Below are positions 49,880 to 58,469 of a stretch of DNA of 64,000 nt, in pieces; the stretch's first letter is position 1, and the number at the start of each line of letters is the position of its first letter. Under the pieces are notes generated by a model. That model worked only from the letters and a program-made list of their open reading frames with translations, was not told where the DNA came from and did no database searches. The DNA comes from Actinoplanes sichuanensis (GTDB lineage: Bacteria > Actinomycetota > Actinomycetes > Mycobacteriales > Micromonosporaceae): positions 372,001-436,000 of the forward strand of contig NZ_AP028461.1 in NCBI RefSeq assembly GCF_033097365.1. Reading direction: 5' to 3'. A program made the position numbers and the translations under genes.

Positions 49880-50437
49880 TCACCCGAGGCGGCGTACCCG
49901 GCTCGGCGTCTCCACCACTGACGAATATCCGTTCTCGTCGATGCCGTTGTGGACGTACAGCCCACCCGTCCCGAACTCGATCCACAGCCCGTTGAGCACC
50001 CAGCCGGCCACCTGATCCATCGGCAGCCCCGCACGGAGATCCGTCTCCCCGTCGAAGTACGGCACCTCCACCGCGGCGAACCCGGTGACGGCCCGTCCCT
50101 CGATCGCCGCCACCGCGGCCGGTTCAGCGGCCCGCCACTGAGCGGCCCGCCCGCCCACCTCCGGCGGAATCGTCAGGTCGACGGTCCCCACGGTGATCGA
50201 CAGGTCGTCCCACCTCTGCCAGCCGATCTCCACCTGAACCCGACCCGCGGGGCCGTCGGCGACGAGCACCAGCGGTCCGACCCCGTACCACCGCTCCTGT
50301 GTTTGATCCCAGATCGTCCAGCCGACGACAGACCGCCCGACCAGCCCTGCCAGAACCTCCCACCGAGTCGGAAGCAGCTCCTCGGCCACCCCGAATTCCG
50401 GACGCCACCCCGACATGCCCTCAGCCCACCCGGTCAT
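49880..50437 (-). CDS. Hypothetical protein, 185 residues
   Basis: A soluble protein with a mixed alpha/beta pattern: LLPTRWEVLAGLVGRSVVGW, IWDQTQERWYGVGPLVLVAD, RVQVEIGWQRWDDLSITVGT, AVTGFAAVEVPYFDGETDLR and WVLNGLWIEFGTGGLYVHNG. This looks like a DUF-type immunity-protein-like fold, but I do not recognise it. On this strand TAGGCT (plus bases 50444-50449) lies six bases before ATG 50437, so the mRNA may be leaderless. It stands alone between the galactan genes and the thioesterase gene. Confidence 0.6.
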   Translation of the reverse strand: MTGWAEGMSGWRPEFGVAEELLPTRWEVLAGLVGRSVVGWTIWDQTQERWYGVGPLVLVADGPAGRVQVEIGWQRWDDLSITVGTVDLTIPPEVGGRAAQWRAAEPAAVAAIEGRAVTGFAAVEVPYFDGETDLRAGLPMDQVAGWVLNGLWIEFGTGGLYVHNGIDENGYSSVVETPSRVRRLG

Positions 50438-50740
50438 GCCGAGAGCCTAAGCATCCCGGTCCAGTTCACCGCCCGCTCCGCCCTCGGCTGTCGCCGTGGC
50501 CGGGTAAGGGACGAAACCGCCGCGCGCCGGGCAGAACCGATCTCTTGCTGCTGTTAGGTGCGAACAGTCGCGGCTCGGTGAACATGACGAATGAGTCATA
50601 CATCAGCTGATGTATTTAAAAGGCGCAGGAAAAAGCCTTCAAAAAGGACATTGATGCTTGTCGAGTCGTCGCGGTGGGGGTGTACCGGCACCGTTAGATT
50701 CGCTCTCGATCTCACCGTCACGACCGGGAGCATTCACACG
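50438..50740. promoter_or_regulatory. AT-rich intergenic island with an 18-bp perfect palindrome
   Basis: The middle of this gap holds ATACATCAGCTGATGTAT (50598-50615), a perfect palindrome, preceded by ATGAC/GTCAT arms (50584-50599). It is followed by an unusually A-rich stretch with AAGGC/GCCTT arms (50620-50639). The palindrome is a strong candidate operator; the binder is unknown. TAGATT (50695-50700) is a possible -10 for the thioesterase gene. The first 140 bases show nothing I can name beyond the leaderless promoter of the preceding minus-strand gene. Confidence 0.55.
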
Positions 50741-51211
50741 ATGGACACGATCCAGCCGGCCACCGCCATGTACGAACGCGACATCACCTGCCGGACTCTC
50801 GGCATTCAGTTGGACGACCTCGGACCCGGGCGGGCCCGGATGCGGATGCGGGTCGCCGGCACCATGGCCAACGGGCACGGGACCGTTCACGGCGGGTACC
50901 TGTTCCTGCTGGCCGACGCGGCGTTCGCCTATGCCAGCAACAGCCACGGGCCGACCGCCGTCGCCCAGCACGCGCAGGTCACCTTTCTGCGGGCCGCGGC
51001 CGTCGACGACGAGTTGGTCGCCGAGGCGGTCGAGCGGGGGCGCGTCGGGCGGACCGGGGTGTACGACGTGACCGTGCGACGGGCAGCCGGCGAGGTGATC
51101 GCCGAATTCCGCGGCCAGAGCGTGATGCTGAGCAGCAACCAGAGTACGACGCCGGGAAGCGGCCAGAGCGTGATGTCGAGCGGCCGCCCAGTGAACGGGT
51201 CGGAACACTGA
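50741..51211 (+). CDS. PaaI-type hotdog thioesterase
   Basis: A 156-residue acyl-CoA thioesterase of the PaaI/4HBT family. The hotdog core reads ITCRTLGIQLDDLGPGRARM, NGHGTVHGGYLFLLADAAFA with the catalytic Asp, and a closing strand RTGVYDVTVRRAAGEVIAEF. The C-terminal 30 residues are an unusual Ser/Gly-rich tail in which GQSVM occurs twice, encoded by a repeated 17-base stretch. ATG 50741 starts the family domain; the frame is open further upstream through the palindrome but lacks a better start. No phenylacetate genes are near. Its stop is eight bases before the SARP gene, so it may belong to the biosynthetic cluster. Confidence 0.8.
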   Translation: MDTIQPATAMYERDITCRTLGIQLDDLGPGRARMRMRVAGTMANGHGTVHGGYLFLLADAAFAYASNSHGPTAVAQHAQVTFLRAAAVDDELVAEAVERGRVGRTGVYDVTVRRAAGEVIAEFRGQSVMLSSNQSTTPGSGQSVMSSGRPVNGSEH

Positions 51212-51219
51212 CCGGCCTC

Positions 51220-53736
51220 GTGGTGGAGATAGCGCTGCTCGGGCCGGTCGAGGTCTGGACGAACGGGAACCGCATCCCGCTCGCCCCACTGGAACGCAGC
51301 GTGCTGACGCTGCTCGCGCTCGCCGAGGGCACCGTCCTGTCGACCGAGCGGATCATCGAGAGCCTGTGGGCGCTCCGGCCTCCGGCGGCGCCGCGGGCCC
51401 GCGTACAGGGAATGATCTCGTCGTTGCGGCGGAAGATCGGTGACGCGCTGGTGACCCGTGACCCGGGCTATTACCTCGCGGTGCCGCCGGTCGCCTGTGA
51501 TCTGAAACGCTGTGAGGATCTGGCCCGGCAGGCCGCGCGGGCGGAGCCCGCCGAGGCCGCCGAAAAGCTTCGGCAGGCCTTGGCGCTCTGGCAGGGTGAG
51601 CCGCTCGGCGGGGTCGCCGTGCCCGGCGTCGATGCTGATCGGGTACGGCTGACCGAACTGCGGATCGCCCTGCTGGAGGACTGTTTCGAGGCGGAGTTGG
51701 CGCTCGGCGGCCACGCCGAACTGGTCCGGGAGCTGGTCACGGCGGTGGCCGAGCATCCGCTGCGGGAGCGGCTGACCGGGCAGTTGATGGTCGCGTTGTA
51801 CCGGTCCAACCGGCGGGCCGAGGCCCTGCTCGCCTACCAGGCGCTGCGCGAACGGCTCGCCGACGAGCTGGGCAGCGATCCGTGCGCCGACGTACGCGAA
51901 CTGCACGCCTCCATCCTGCGGGACGAGGACGCCGCGCCGGGTCGGCAGCCGACGGCCGAGCAGCGGTCGACGCCGAAGCCGCCGGGGACCGGGCAGCGGC
52001 CGGCGCAGATGCCGCCCGGGGTCGGACATTTCGCCGGTCGGGAGGCCGACCTGGCGACGTTGACCGCGGCACTTCCGGAGCCCGGTGCCGACCCGCGGGT
52101 CGTGCTGATCTCCGGTGCCGGCGGCCTGGGCAAGACGGCCCTGGCGGTGCGGTGGGCGCACCATGTCGCCGGCCGATTCCCCGACGGCCAGATCTTCGTC
52201 GACCTGCACGGCGCGAAGGACGCCGGGCTCCCTCCGGACGCGGCTGTCGGCGCGGCCCTGGCCGCTCTCGGAATGCCCGCCGACCGGCAACCGGCGGGTG
52301 TCGAGGAACGGGCCGCCCTGTTCCGGACCCGGCTCTACCACCAGCGCGTTCTGCTGGTCGCCGACGACGCGGGCACGGTGGCCCAACTGCTGCCCCTGGT
52401 CCCGCCGACCTCCGGCAGCCTGCTGGTGGTGACCAGCCGCAACCGGCTGACCGCGCTGGCCGCCCACCACGAGGTACGAACCCTGGCGCTGCGCCCCCTG
52501 TCCACGGCCGCCGCTCGTGACCTGCTGGGCGGCATCGTCGGCCCGGACCGTCTGGCCGGTCCGGGCGGGGCCGAGGTGGTCGACCTGTGTGGCGGCTGGC
52601 CCCTGACGTTGCGGCAGGCGGGCGCGACCCTGGCCGCCCGGTCCGCCCAGCCGCTGGCCTCGTTCGCCGACGAGCTACGCGAACGCGCTGACATCCTGAA
52701 CGTCGCCGACGATCCGAGAACCGTGCGTTCGGCGCTGGCGCAGGCCCGGATAGTGGTGGACCCGCCGGCGGGTCGGCTGTTCGATCAGCTGGGCGCGCTG
52801 CCGGCGAGTTCGGTACGCCTGGACCTGGCCGCCGCGGTGGCCGGCCTGACCCTGTCCCGGACGAGACGGCTGCTGGACGAGTTGATCTCGGCGAGCCTGA
52901 TGGTCGAGGCCGGCCCGGACCGCTACGGCTGGTACGACATGGTCCGCCGCTATGCCCGCCGCCGAGGCATCGGCATGAGCGACCGCGACGTGGCCGTCGA
53001 ACGGGCGATCCGCTGGTATCTGGCCACCATGGACCGGCTGGCCGACCCGGACTTCGCCCCCGAGCGGGCCGACCTGCCGATCCTGGCCCGCTGGGTGGCC
53101 CAGCGCCGAGACCCGCAGCTGACCTGGGATTTCGTCAGCCGGGCGTTCGCGGTGACCCCGGCGGTCGGGGTCGAGGCGTGCGAGTCGGCGCTGGCCGCCG
53201 CACACCGGCTGGGCGACCGACGGATCATCGGGGCCGCGCACACCCAGCTCGGCTCGGTGCTGCTGACCGACCCGGCCCGCGCCGACGACGCCGCAGCCCA
53301 CCTGCGTCGGGCCATCCAGCTGCTCGGCGCCGATCAGGAGGATCACGTCCGGATCGCCACGTTCGGGCTGGGTGCGTTGCTGGCCCGGCAGGGGCGTCCG
53401 GCCGAGGCGGGTTCGCTGTTGGAGCGGACGCTGGACCTGCTGGATCCGGGCCGCGAGCCGCTGGCGTCGACGATCGCCCTGTACGCCCACGCCGACCTGC
53501 TGGTCCGGGCAGGTTCGGCCGATCGTGGCCAGGAGCGGTTCGCGCAGGCGTTGATCCTGTGCGAGGCGGCCACCGGAACCAGGTTCAGCCGGGTCCGGCA
53601 GATTCTGGACGCGCACGTGGGCGCCAGGTTCGTGGCGTATCTGAGTGACGCCCTGGACGCGCCCCGGGTGAGCACCACCGACCGGCGGCTGGCCAGGAAC
53701 CTGTTCGGCTCCGGCCTCAGACCGGTTCCGCGCTGA
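51220..53736 (+). CDS. SARP-family pathway regulator with NB-ARC and TPR-like regions
   Basis: An 838-residue AfsR-type activator. Residues 1-95 form the winged OmpR-like DNA-binding domain (EIALLGPVEVWTNG, LLALAEGTVLSTERIIESLW, RVQGMISSLRRKIGD). The bacterial transcriptional activator domain (about 100-245) follows, with RLTELRIALLEDCFEAELAL and RERLADELGSDP. Next is an NB-ARC ATPase with P-loop ISGAGGLGKTALA (K305), LLVADDAG and LLVVTSRNR. Helical repeats near 640-810 resemble TPRs. Such proteins switch on antibiotic clusters by binding 11-bp-phased direct repeats. GTG 51220 or 51223 can start it. It is convergent with, and overlaps by 20 bases, the first ATP-grasp gene. Confidence 0.9.
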   Translation: MVEIALLGPVEVWTNGNRIPLAPLERSVLTLLALAEGTVLSTERIIESLWALRPPAAPRARVQGMISSLRRKIGDALVTRDPGYYLAVPPVACDLKRCEDLARQAARAEPAEAAEKLRQALALWQGEPLGGVAVPGVDADRVRLTELRIALLEDCFEAELALGGHAELVRELVTAVAEHPLRERLTGQLMVALYRSNRRAEALLAYQALRERLADELGSDPCADVRELHASILRDEDAAPGRQPTAEQRSTPKPPGTGQRPAQMPPGVGHFAGREADLATLTAALPEPGADPRVVLISGAGGLGKTALAVRWAHHVAGRFPDGQIFVDLHGAKDAGLPPDAAVGAALAALGMPADRQPAGVEERAALFRTRLYHQRVLLVADDAGTVAQLLPLVPPTSGSLLVVTSRNRLTALAAHHEVRTLALRPLSTAAARDLLGGIVGPDRLAGPGGAEVVDLCGGWPLTLRQAGATLAARSAQPLASFADELRERADILNVADDPRTVRSALAQARIVVDPPAGRLFDQLGALPASSVRLDLAAAVAGLTLSRTRRLLDELISASLMVEAGPDRYGWYDMVRRYARRRGIGMSDRDVAVERAIRWYLATMDRLADPDFAPERADLPILARWVAQRRDPQLTWDFVSRAFAVTPAVGVEACESALAAAHRLGDRRIIGAAHTQLGSVLLTDPARADDAAAHLRRAIQLLGADQEDHVRIATFGLGALLARQGRPAEAGSLLERTLDLLDPGREPLASTIALYAHADLLVRAGSADRGQERFAQALILCEAATGTRFSRVRQILDAHVGARFVAYLSDALDAPRVSTTDRRLARNLFGSGLRPVPR

Positions 53737-54907
53737 CCTGGAAGGCGGCGGCGGTGGCGGTGATCGCGGCCTCGACCGCGGCCGACGTCCGCCCGCGGAA
53801 TCGGAATCGGCCGCCGACATGCTCGTAGTAGGCGTCGGCGGCCGGCAGGATCTCACCCGGCCGGAGCAGCGCCTCGGCGTACGGCCCCGGGGTCCGGCCG
53901 GTCATCGACCGCACCGAGGTGATCCGGCAGGGTCGGCGGGCCGGCGCCGGAGCGAGCAGCCATCCGGCCACCTCGGTGAACGGCGGGACCCACGGGCGTG
54001 GTGCCCGCCCGAGGGCGATCTGGAAGGCCGCCTCCATCAGGTCGTATCCGTGTACCTCCCGCCACAGGAACGGGATCTCGGCGCCACCGACTCGGGCGCC
54101 CGCTTCCAGGAACGCGCACTCCCCGGTGGCCCGGTCGAGGAAGACCTCCAGATGGAAGGCGGTCGGCCGGTCCGACAGTGCGGCCAGGCAGCGTGCGGTG
54201 AACGTCCCGACGGCCTCGATCAGCGCCGGGTCGTCCTCCTCGACCGAACCGAGCAGGTCGCCGTCCCGGAAGCCGAGACACGTGTTCAGGTATCGGGACA
54301 CCCGGTACGGTCCGAGCGCCACCCCGTCGAACCAGCCGTCGACGTGGTGGATCGGTCGCGGATCGAACGACTGGGCCATCATCCCGGCCGGGTCGAGCCC
54401 GCGCAGCTCACCCGGGCCGCTCAACCGGAGCACCCCGGCGCTGGAGCTCCCACTGCGCGGTTTGACGATCACCGGCCAGCCGTACCGGTCACCGAAGGCC
54501 CGGACCGACGACGTCTCCCGGACCGTGGTCCAGGCCGGCACGGCCAGTCCGGCCGCGGCGACCCGCCCGCACATCTCGACCTTGTCCCGGTACGGCCGGA
54601 CCTGCTCCGGGGTCCATCCGGCGCAGCCCCACGCCTGCCGCAGCTGGGCGGCGACGAGCAGATCGTCCTCCTTGAGCGCGACGATCGCGTCCGGCGGCCC
54701 GAATTCGTGTGCCAGTTCCTTGACCCGCTCGGCCACCTGCGGCAGATCGTCGGTGGCGTCCACGAGCAGCACCGCGGCCGCCTCGGCAGGCACCGCCGAC
54801 GCCCCGACCCCGGTCGACACATAGGTGACGGTGTGCGCGTGATGGTCGAGGTACCGGTGGTACTCCGCATATCGGGCCCGCCACCGATGGATGACGACGA
54901 CGTGCAT
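53717..54907 (-). CDS. ATP-grasp ligase A
   Basis: A 396-residue ATP-grasp enzyme that should join a carboxylate to an amine through an acyl-phosphate. The N-terminal preATP domain is VVVIHRWRARYAEYHRYLDH. The ATP-grasp part has PYRDKVEMCGRVAAAGLAVPAW, WPVIVKPRSGSSSAGVLRL, FHLEVFLDRATGECAFLEAG and RVGGAEIPF; the last two hold Mg2+/ATP ligands. The stop of the neighbour and this start share one base (TGATG), so both are coupled. The C-terminal region after about 300 resembles the biotin-carboxylase-like lid of carnosine-synthase-type ligases. Substrates are unknown. Confidence 0.85.
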   Translation of the reverse strand: MHVVVIHRWRARYAEYHRYLDHHAHTVTYVSTGVGASAVPAEAAAVLLVDATDDLPQVAERVKELAHEFGPPDAIVALKEDDLLVAAQLRQAWGCAGWTPEQVRPYRDKVEMCGRVAAAGLAVPAWTTVRETSSVRAFGDRYGWPVIVKPRSGSSSAGVLRLSGPGELRGLDPAGMMAQSFDPRPIHHVDGWFDGVALGPYRVSRYLNTCLGFRDGDLLGSVEEDDPALIEAVGTFTARCLAALSDRPTAFHLEVFLDRATGECAFLEAGARVGGAEIPFLWREVHGYDLMEAAFQIALGRAPRPWVPPFTEVAGWLLAPAPARRPCRITSVRSMTGRTPGPYAEALLRPGEILPAADAYYEHVGGRFRFRGRTSAAVEAAITATAAAFQVSAEPV

Positions 54908-56163
54908 CAGGAGTCCTCGTCCAGCTCGTAGAACGACGGCCCGTCCAGGTAGCGGAACGTGCCGAAGTCCCGGTCCACGATCTCCTCGACCGGATGCATC
55001 AGATTGACGATCAGCGGCGTGCTCAGATCGTCGACGGTCCGCCGCAGCCGCCCGCCGGGTGACACCACCGGCCGGACGTCGTAGAGGCTTTCCAGACCTT
55101 CGATCAAACCCATCATCGGGTACGCCTTGAGCCGCGCCTCCCTCGTGGAGACGGCCCACGCGCTCACCACATGCTTGCGTACCTCGTAGTCGACCCCGGC
55201 GCGGGCCGCGAACCGGCGCGGACGCACATACGCGTCGACGATCCACTCCAGCTGCCCCTCACCGAGCGCCGGCTGGCAGAAGCCGGGCAGGTCCAGACCG
55301 GCCATCCGGGCGCCGACCTCGACCAGGCACGGCCCGTCCGGGGTCAGTTTGATCTCCAGGTGGGCGGCACCGAAGCGGATGCCGAGCGCGTCGAGGACGG
55401 CACACGCGTAGGGCACCAGCGCCTCCTGCACCGCGCCGTGCCGGGGCAGTAGCCGTACCCCGCAGGTCAGATCGGTGATGCCGTTGGCGGTGAGCTTCTC
55501 GTACTTCCAGATGTCGGTGACCTGGTGCCGGCCGTCGCAGCTGACCGTGTCGACGACGTATTCGCCGCCGGTCAGGTACTCCTGGGCGACCACCGCGTCG
55601 TTGCGGTGCGAGAAGATGTTCTCGCTGCCCAGGATCTTGCGGTAGGCGGCGACCGACTCCTCCGGGGTCGCGCAGAAGTGCACACCGTCACCGGCGGCGC
55701 TGCGGATCGGTTTCACCACGATCCGGCCGCCGAATCCGGCGTGCCAGCCTTCCAGCTGACCGGCGTCCTCGACGAGCAGCTGCCGGGTGGCCCGCAACCC
55801 GGCCGCCCGCAGCGTCTCGATCTGCACATATTTGTCCCGGCGGGCCACGCTCAGCGCGGTGCCGTTGTTCGGCAGCCCGAGCAGTTCGCCCAGCAGGTCG
55901 GCGAACTCGACACCCACCTCACCGCCGGCCACCACGGCGACCGGATCCCAGTCCTGGACGGCGGCCAGGGTGGCGTCCAGGTCACCGGTGTGCACGATGT
56001 TTCCGGCGTACGGGGACAGGTCGAACGCACCCTGGTAGACAAGCGGCGCCTCGGGGGTGCTCTGCACCCGGACCACCCGGTATCCGGCCTTGTGGAAGAC
56101 GGGGGCGAGACGCCGGGTCGGGGCGTACGCGTCGACCATCACGACGGTGCGGGAATCGCTCAT
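54907..56163 (-). CDS. ATP-grasp ligase B
   Basis: A 418-residue ATP-grasp enzyme, first gene of the minus-strand pair. It has VVMVDAYAPTRRLAPVFHKA, GGEVGVEFADLLGELLGLP and ARRDKYVQIETLRAAGLRAT. IVVKPIRSAAGDGVHFC forms the ATP-binding segment. VVAQEYLTGGEYVVDTVSCD and HLEIKLTPDGPCLVEVGARM carry metal-binding residues. This is the PF13535 (ATP-grasp_4) group that includes BtrJ, BacD-like and carnosine-synthase-like amino-acid ligases. Its start lies 27 bases from the first GGATCCG repeat, so it is a likely SARP target. The substrate pair is unknown. Confidence 0.85.
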   Translation of the reverse strand: MSDSRTVVMVDAYAPTRRLAPVFHKAGYRVVRVQSTPEAPLVYQGAFDLSPYAGNIVHTGDLDATLAAVQDWDPVAVVAGGEVGVEFADLLGELLGLPNNGTALSVARRDKYVQIETLRAAGLRATRQLLVEDAGQLEGWHAGFGGRIVVKPIRSAAGDGVHFCATPEESVAAYRKILGSENIFSHRNDAVVAQEYLTGGEYVVDTVSCDGRHQVTDIWKYEKLTANGITDLTCGVRLLPRHGAVQEALVPYACAVLDALGIRFGAAHLEIKLTPDGPCLVEVGARMAGLDLPGFCQPALGEGQLEWIVDAYVRPRRFAARAGVDYEVRKHVVSAWAVSTREARLKAYPMMGLIEGLESLYDVRPVVSPGGRLRRTVDDLSTPLIVNLMHPVEEIVDRDFGTFRYLDGPSFYELDEDS

Positions 56164-56189
56164 CACCGAACCGTCGCGATGGCCGCCAC

Positions 56190-56245
56190 GGATCCGCTGC
56201 AGATCCGCTGCACGCCGGACGTGTAGTGGATCCGTGGTGGATCCG
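56190..56245. promoter_or_regulatory. Candidate SARP binding repeats in the divergent promoter
   Basis: Four copies of a GGATCCG-type heptamer occur as two pairs, each with 11-base phasing: 56190 (GGATCCG) and 56201 (AGATCCG), then 56228 and 56239 (both GGATCCG). The first pair belongs to two copies of GATCCGCTGCA in tandem. SARP regulators bind direct repeats of heptamers at 11-bp spacing near the -35 region. The repeats lie between divergent ATP-grasp genes. Because GGATCC is its own complement, each pair can act in both directions. Confidence 0.6.
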
Positions 56246-56271
56246 AAGTGGCGGTCGCCAGGCTTCGGCCC

Positions 56272-57249
56272 ATGTTGCAGCGGATGTTGTGGATCTTCCC
56301 GGACCGGGAGTCGACCCGGACCGCGGCGCAGTGGAACGCCGCGTTCTGGAGCACCTATGCGGAGGTGGCCGACGAGCTGGGCCTGACTTGGGTACGGACC
56401 GCGCCGGAGGCGGTCACCGTGGACGCGACCGACCCGCGGGCGCCCCGGGTGTACGTCGACGGGGTTCCGGTCACGCCCGAGGACACCCTCTTCGTCACCT
56501 CGCCCTACACGTTGCCGTACCAGGCGGCGGACACCTTCAACCAGTTCACCCTGTACGCGGTGCTGGAGCAGGCCGGTTTCTACCTGCCGCACCCGCCGTG
56601 GCTGGCCGCGCTCGGCAACGACAAGATGGCCACCCTGCTGTTCCTGCGTGACTCGCCGATCCCGCCGATCCCGACGGTACGGGTGAGCGCCGGCCGTGAC
56701 CTGCTCTACGACGAGTTCCTTACCGCGTGCGAGCGGCTGACCTACCCGGCGATCGTGAAACCGGCCGGCTGGGCCGCGTCCCGGGGCATCAACCTGGCCC
56801 ACGACGCCCACGACGTGCGCGGACTGCTCAGCCTGGCGCAGGGCGGCGACACCACGCTGGTGCTGCAGCCCTACCTGGGCCGGGCGACCCGCGACTACCG
56901 GATCCACATGGTCGACGGGCGAGCGCACACCACGCTGGTCCGCATCCCCGGCGACGGAGCCCGCTACCCGCAGTACAGCACCGGGGCGAAGCTGCATTAC
57001 ACGTCGCTGCCCGAGGAACTGGCGGCCACCGTCGACTACTTCGCCAAGAAACTGCCGATGCCGTACTTCTGCGTCGACTTCCTGCACGACGGTGAACGGT
57101 TCTGGCTGTCCGAGGTGGAACCGGACGGTGCCATCATGTGCCCCGACCGCACCGACCCGGAGGTGGTCCGGCAGAACCGGGCGATCGTCCGGGACCGGTT
57201 CCTGGCCTACCGCGACTGGCACACCCGATTCCTCGGAGGTGCCCTGTGA
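56272..57249 (+). CDS. ATP-grasp ligase C (RimK/glutathione-synthetase-like)
   Basis: A 325-residue ATP-grasp protein, more distant from ligases A and B. The N-terminus LWIFPDRESTRTAAQWNAAF leads to LAALGNDKMATLLFLRDSPI, then YPAIVKPAGWAASRGINLAH, LVLQPYLGRATRDYRIHMVD and YFCVDFLHDGERFWLSEVEP. These fit the RimK/glutathione synthetase-type domain. ATG 56272 and ATG 56284 are both possible and no strong ribosome binding site is visible; GTG 56248 would run into the SARP repeats. It overlaps the next gene by GTGA. It heads the plus-strand biosynthetic operon. Confidence 0.82.
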   Translation: MLQRMLWIFPDRESTRTAAQWNAAFWSTYAEVADELGLTWVRTAPEAVTVDATDPRAPRVYVDGVPVTPEDTLFVTSPYTLPYQAADTFNQFTLYAVLEQAGFYLPHPPWLAALGNDKMATLLFLRDSPIPPIPTVRVSAGRDLLYDEFLTACERLTYPAIVKPAGWAASRGINLAHDAHDVRGLLSLAQGGDTTLVLQPYLGRATRDYRIHMVDGRAHTTLVRIPGDGARYPQYSTGAKLHYTSLPEELAATVDYFAKKLPMPYFCVDFLHDGERFWLSEVEPDGAIMCPDRTDPEVVRQNRAIVRDRFLAYRDWHTRFLGGAL

Positions 57250-58469
57250 CCGGCGACTTCTTCTCCTCCGCGGCACTGGCCCTGGAGACCGTGCGGGACA
57301 CCCTGGCCAAACTGCGCTCGGTGCCCGCACTGACCGACCGGTACGCCGACATCGTCGCCGTGGACAGCCTGGAGGACCTGATCCACGTGCCGGTGATGCG
57401 CAAGGACGAGCTCAACCTCGCCCTCGACCATCTCAAGCCGAAGGCCCAGCACGGCGCGACGTGGACGTTTCAGAGCGGCGGCAGCACCGGCTCCCCGAAA
57501 CTCGGTTACGCGCCGACCGGCCTCTACATGGCCGAGGTGTACGAGCAGTGGAAACCACTCGGACCCGACGACCTGTTCGTCAACGGCTGGGGCGCCGGCA
57601 AACTGTGGGGCGCCCACTACCTGATGGGCGCGTACGCCGACCTGACCGGCTGCACCGGCATCGGCCTGGGCGCGGTCAACCGCACCGAGTACGACGTGTG
57701 GCTGGAGTTCTTCGCCGCCCGCGGGGTCACCTCGATCGGCGGCACCCCGAGTGTGCTGCGCCCGATCATCGGCCGGGCCCGGGAGATCGGCATCAAGCTC
57801 CCCGACCTGCGGACCGTGCTGTGGCTGGGCGAGGCCTGGAACCCGGGACTGGACGAGGACCTGCCGGTGGTCGCCCCGCAGGCCCGCCGGTGGGGACTGT
57901 TCGGCAGCACCGAGACGTGGGTGGTGGGCACCAACACCCCGCAATGCGCCGACGACACCTGGCATCCGCTGCCGTCGCAGCTCGTGCACGTCGGCCCGGA
58001 CCAGCTGATCGACTTCACCTCGCTGAAGCCGCACGGCCTGAACCCGGTGCTGCGGTACCAGACCGGTGACGCGGGCGCGTGGGTGACCTGCACGTGCGGG
58101 GTGCCCGACCGGGCGCTGCGGGTGCTCGGCCGCCGCGACGGCGAGGTCAAGTTCCGTGGTCTGCTGCTCAACGCCGACGCCCTGCTGCGCGAGGTCGCGA
58201 CCGTGCCGGGCGTGCTGCAGGCGCAGCTGGTGCTCACCGAGTACCCGGCCCGCGGCAGCACGTGTGAGGTGCTGGTGGTGCCGGCCCGGGACACTCCGGA
58301 CGGACTCGCCGACCGGGTCCGCGACCACGTCCTCGGTTCGGCGTTCGGCGGCCCGAGCACCGCCTTCCACCGCGACCCGGAGGCCCTGGCGGTACGGGCC
58401 ACCGCCGCCCTGATCCACAACGAGCGCACCGGCAAGGTGTCCCCGCTCGTGCACCGGACCGCGACATGA
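57246..58469 (+). CDS. PaaK-like adenylate-forming enzyme
   Basis: A 407-residue member of the acyl-adenylate family nearest to phenylacetate-CoA ligase. The P-loop is TFQSGGSTGSPKLGY near residues 74-88. Other motifs are VNGWGAGKLWGAHYLM, GGTPSVLRPIIGRA, WLGEAWNPGLDEDL, WGLFGSTET and RYQTGDAGAWV, with the hinge GRRDGEVKFRGLLLNADAL. It activates a carboxylic acid as adenylate and passes it to CoA, a carrier or an amine. It starts with GTG overlapping the previous stop and ends overlapping the MFS gene. The acid is unknown; an aryl or short alkyl acid is common for the family. Confidence 0.82.
   Translation: MTGDFFSSAALALETVRDTLAKLRSVPALTDRYADIVAVDSLEDLIHVPVMRKDELNLALDHLKPKAQHGATWTFQSGGSTGSPKLGYAPTGLYMAEVYEQWKPLGPDDLFVNGWGAGKLWGAHYLMGAYADLTGCTGIGLGAVNRTEYDVWLEFFAARGVTSIGGTPSVLRPIIGRAREIGIKLPDLRTVLWLGEAWNPGLDEDLPVVAPQARRWGLFGSTETWVVGTNTPQCADDTWHPLPSQLVHVGPDQLIDFTSLKPHGLNPVLRYQTGDAGAWVTCTCGVPDRALRVLGRRDGEVKFRGLLLNADALLREVATVPGVLQAQLVLTEYPARGSTCEVLVVPARDTPDGLADRVRDHVLGSAFGGPSTAFHRDPEALAVRATAALIHNERTGKVSPLVHRTAT

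Noticed and set aside
50591..50740. Extending the thioesterase start upstream to ATG 50591
   Set aside because: The added residues lie outside the hotdog domain, pass through the palindrome and A-rich run, and no ribosome binding site precedes that ATG.
54910..57330. Extending ATP-grasp B upstream into a larger 807-codon frame
   Set aside because: The upstream part is antisense to ATP-grasp C and has no domain; ATG 56163 starts the normal preATP domain.
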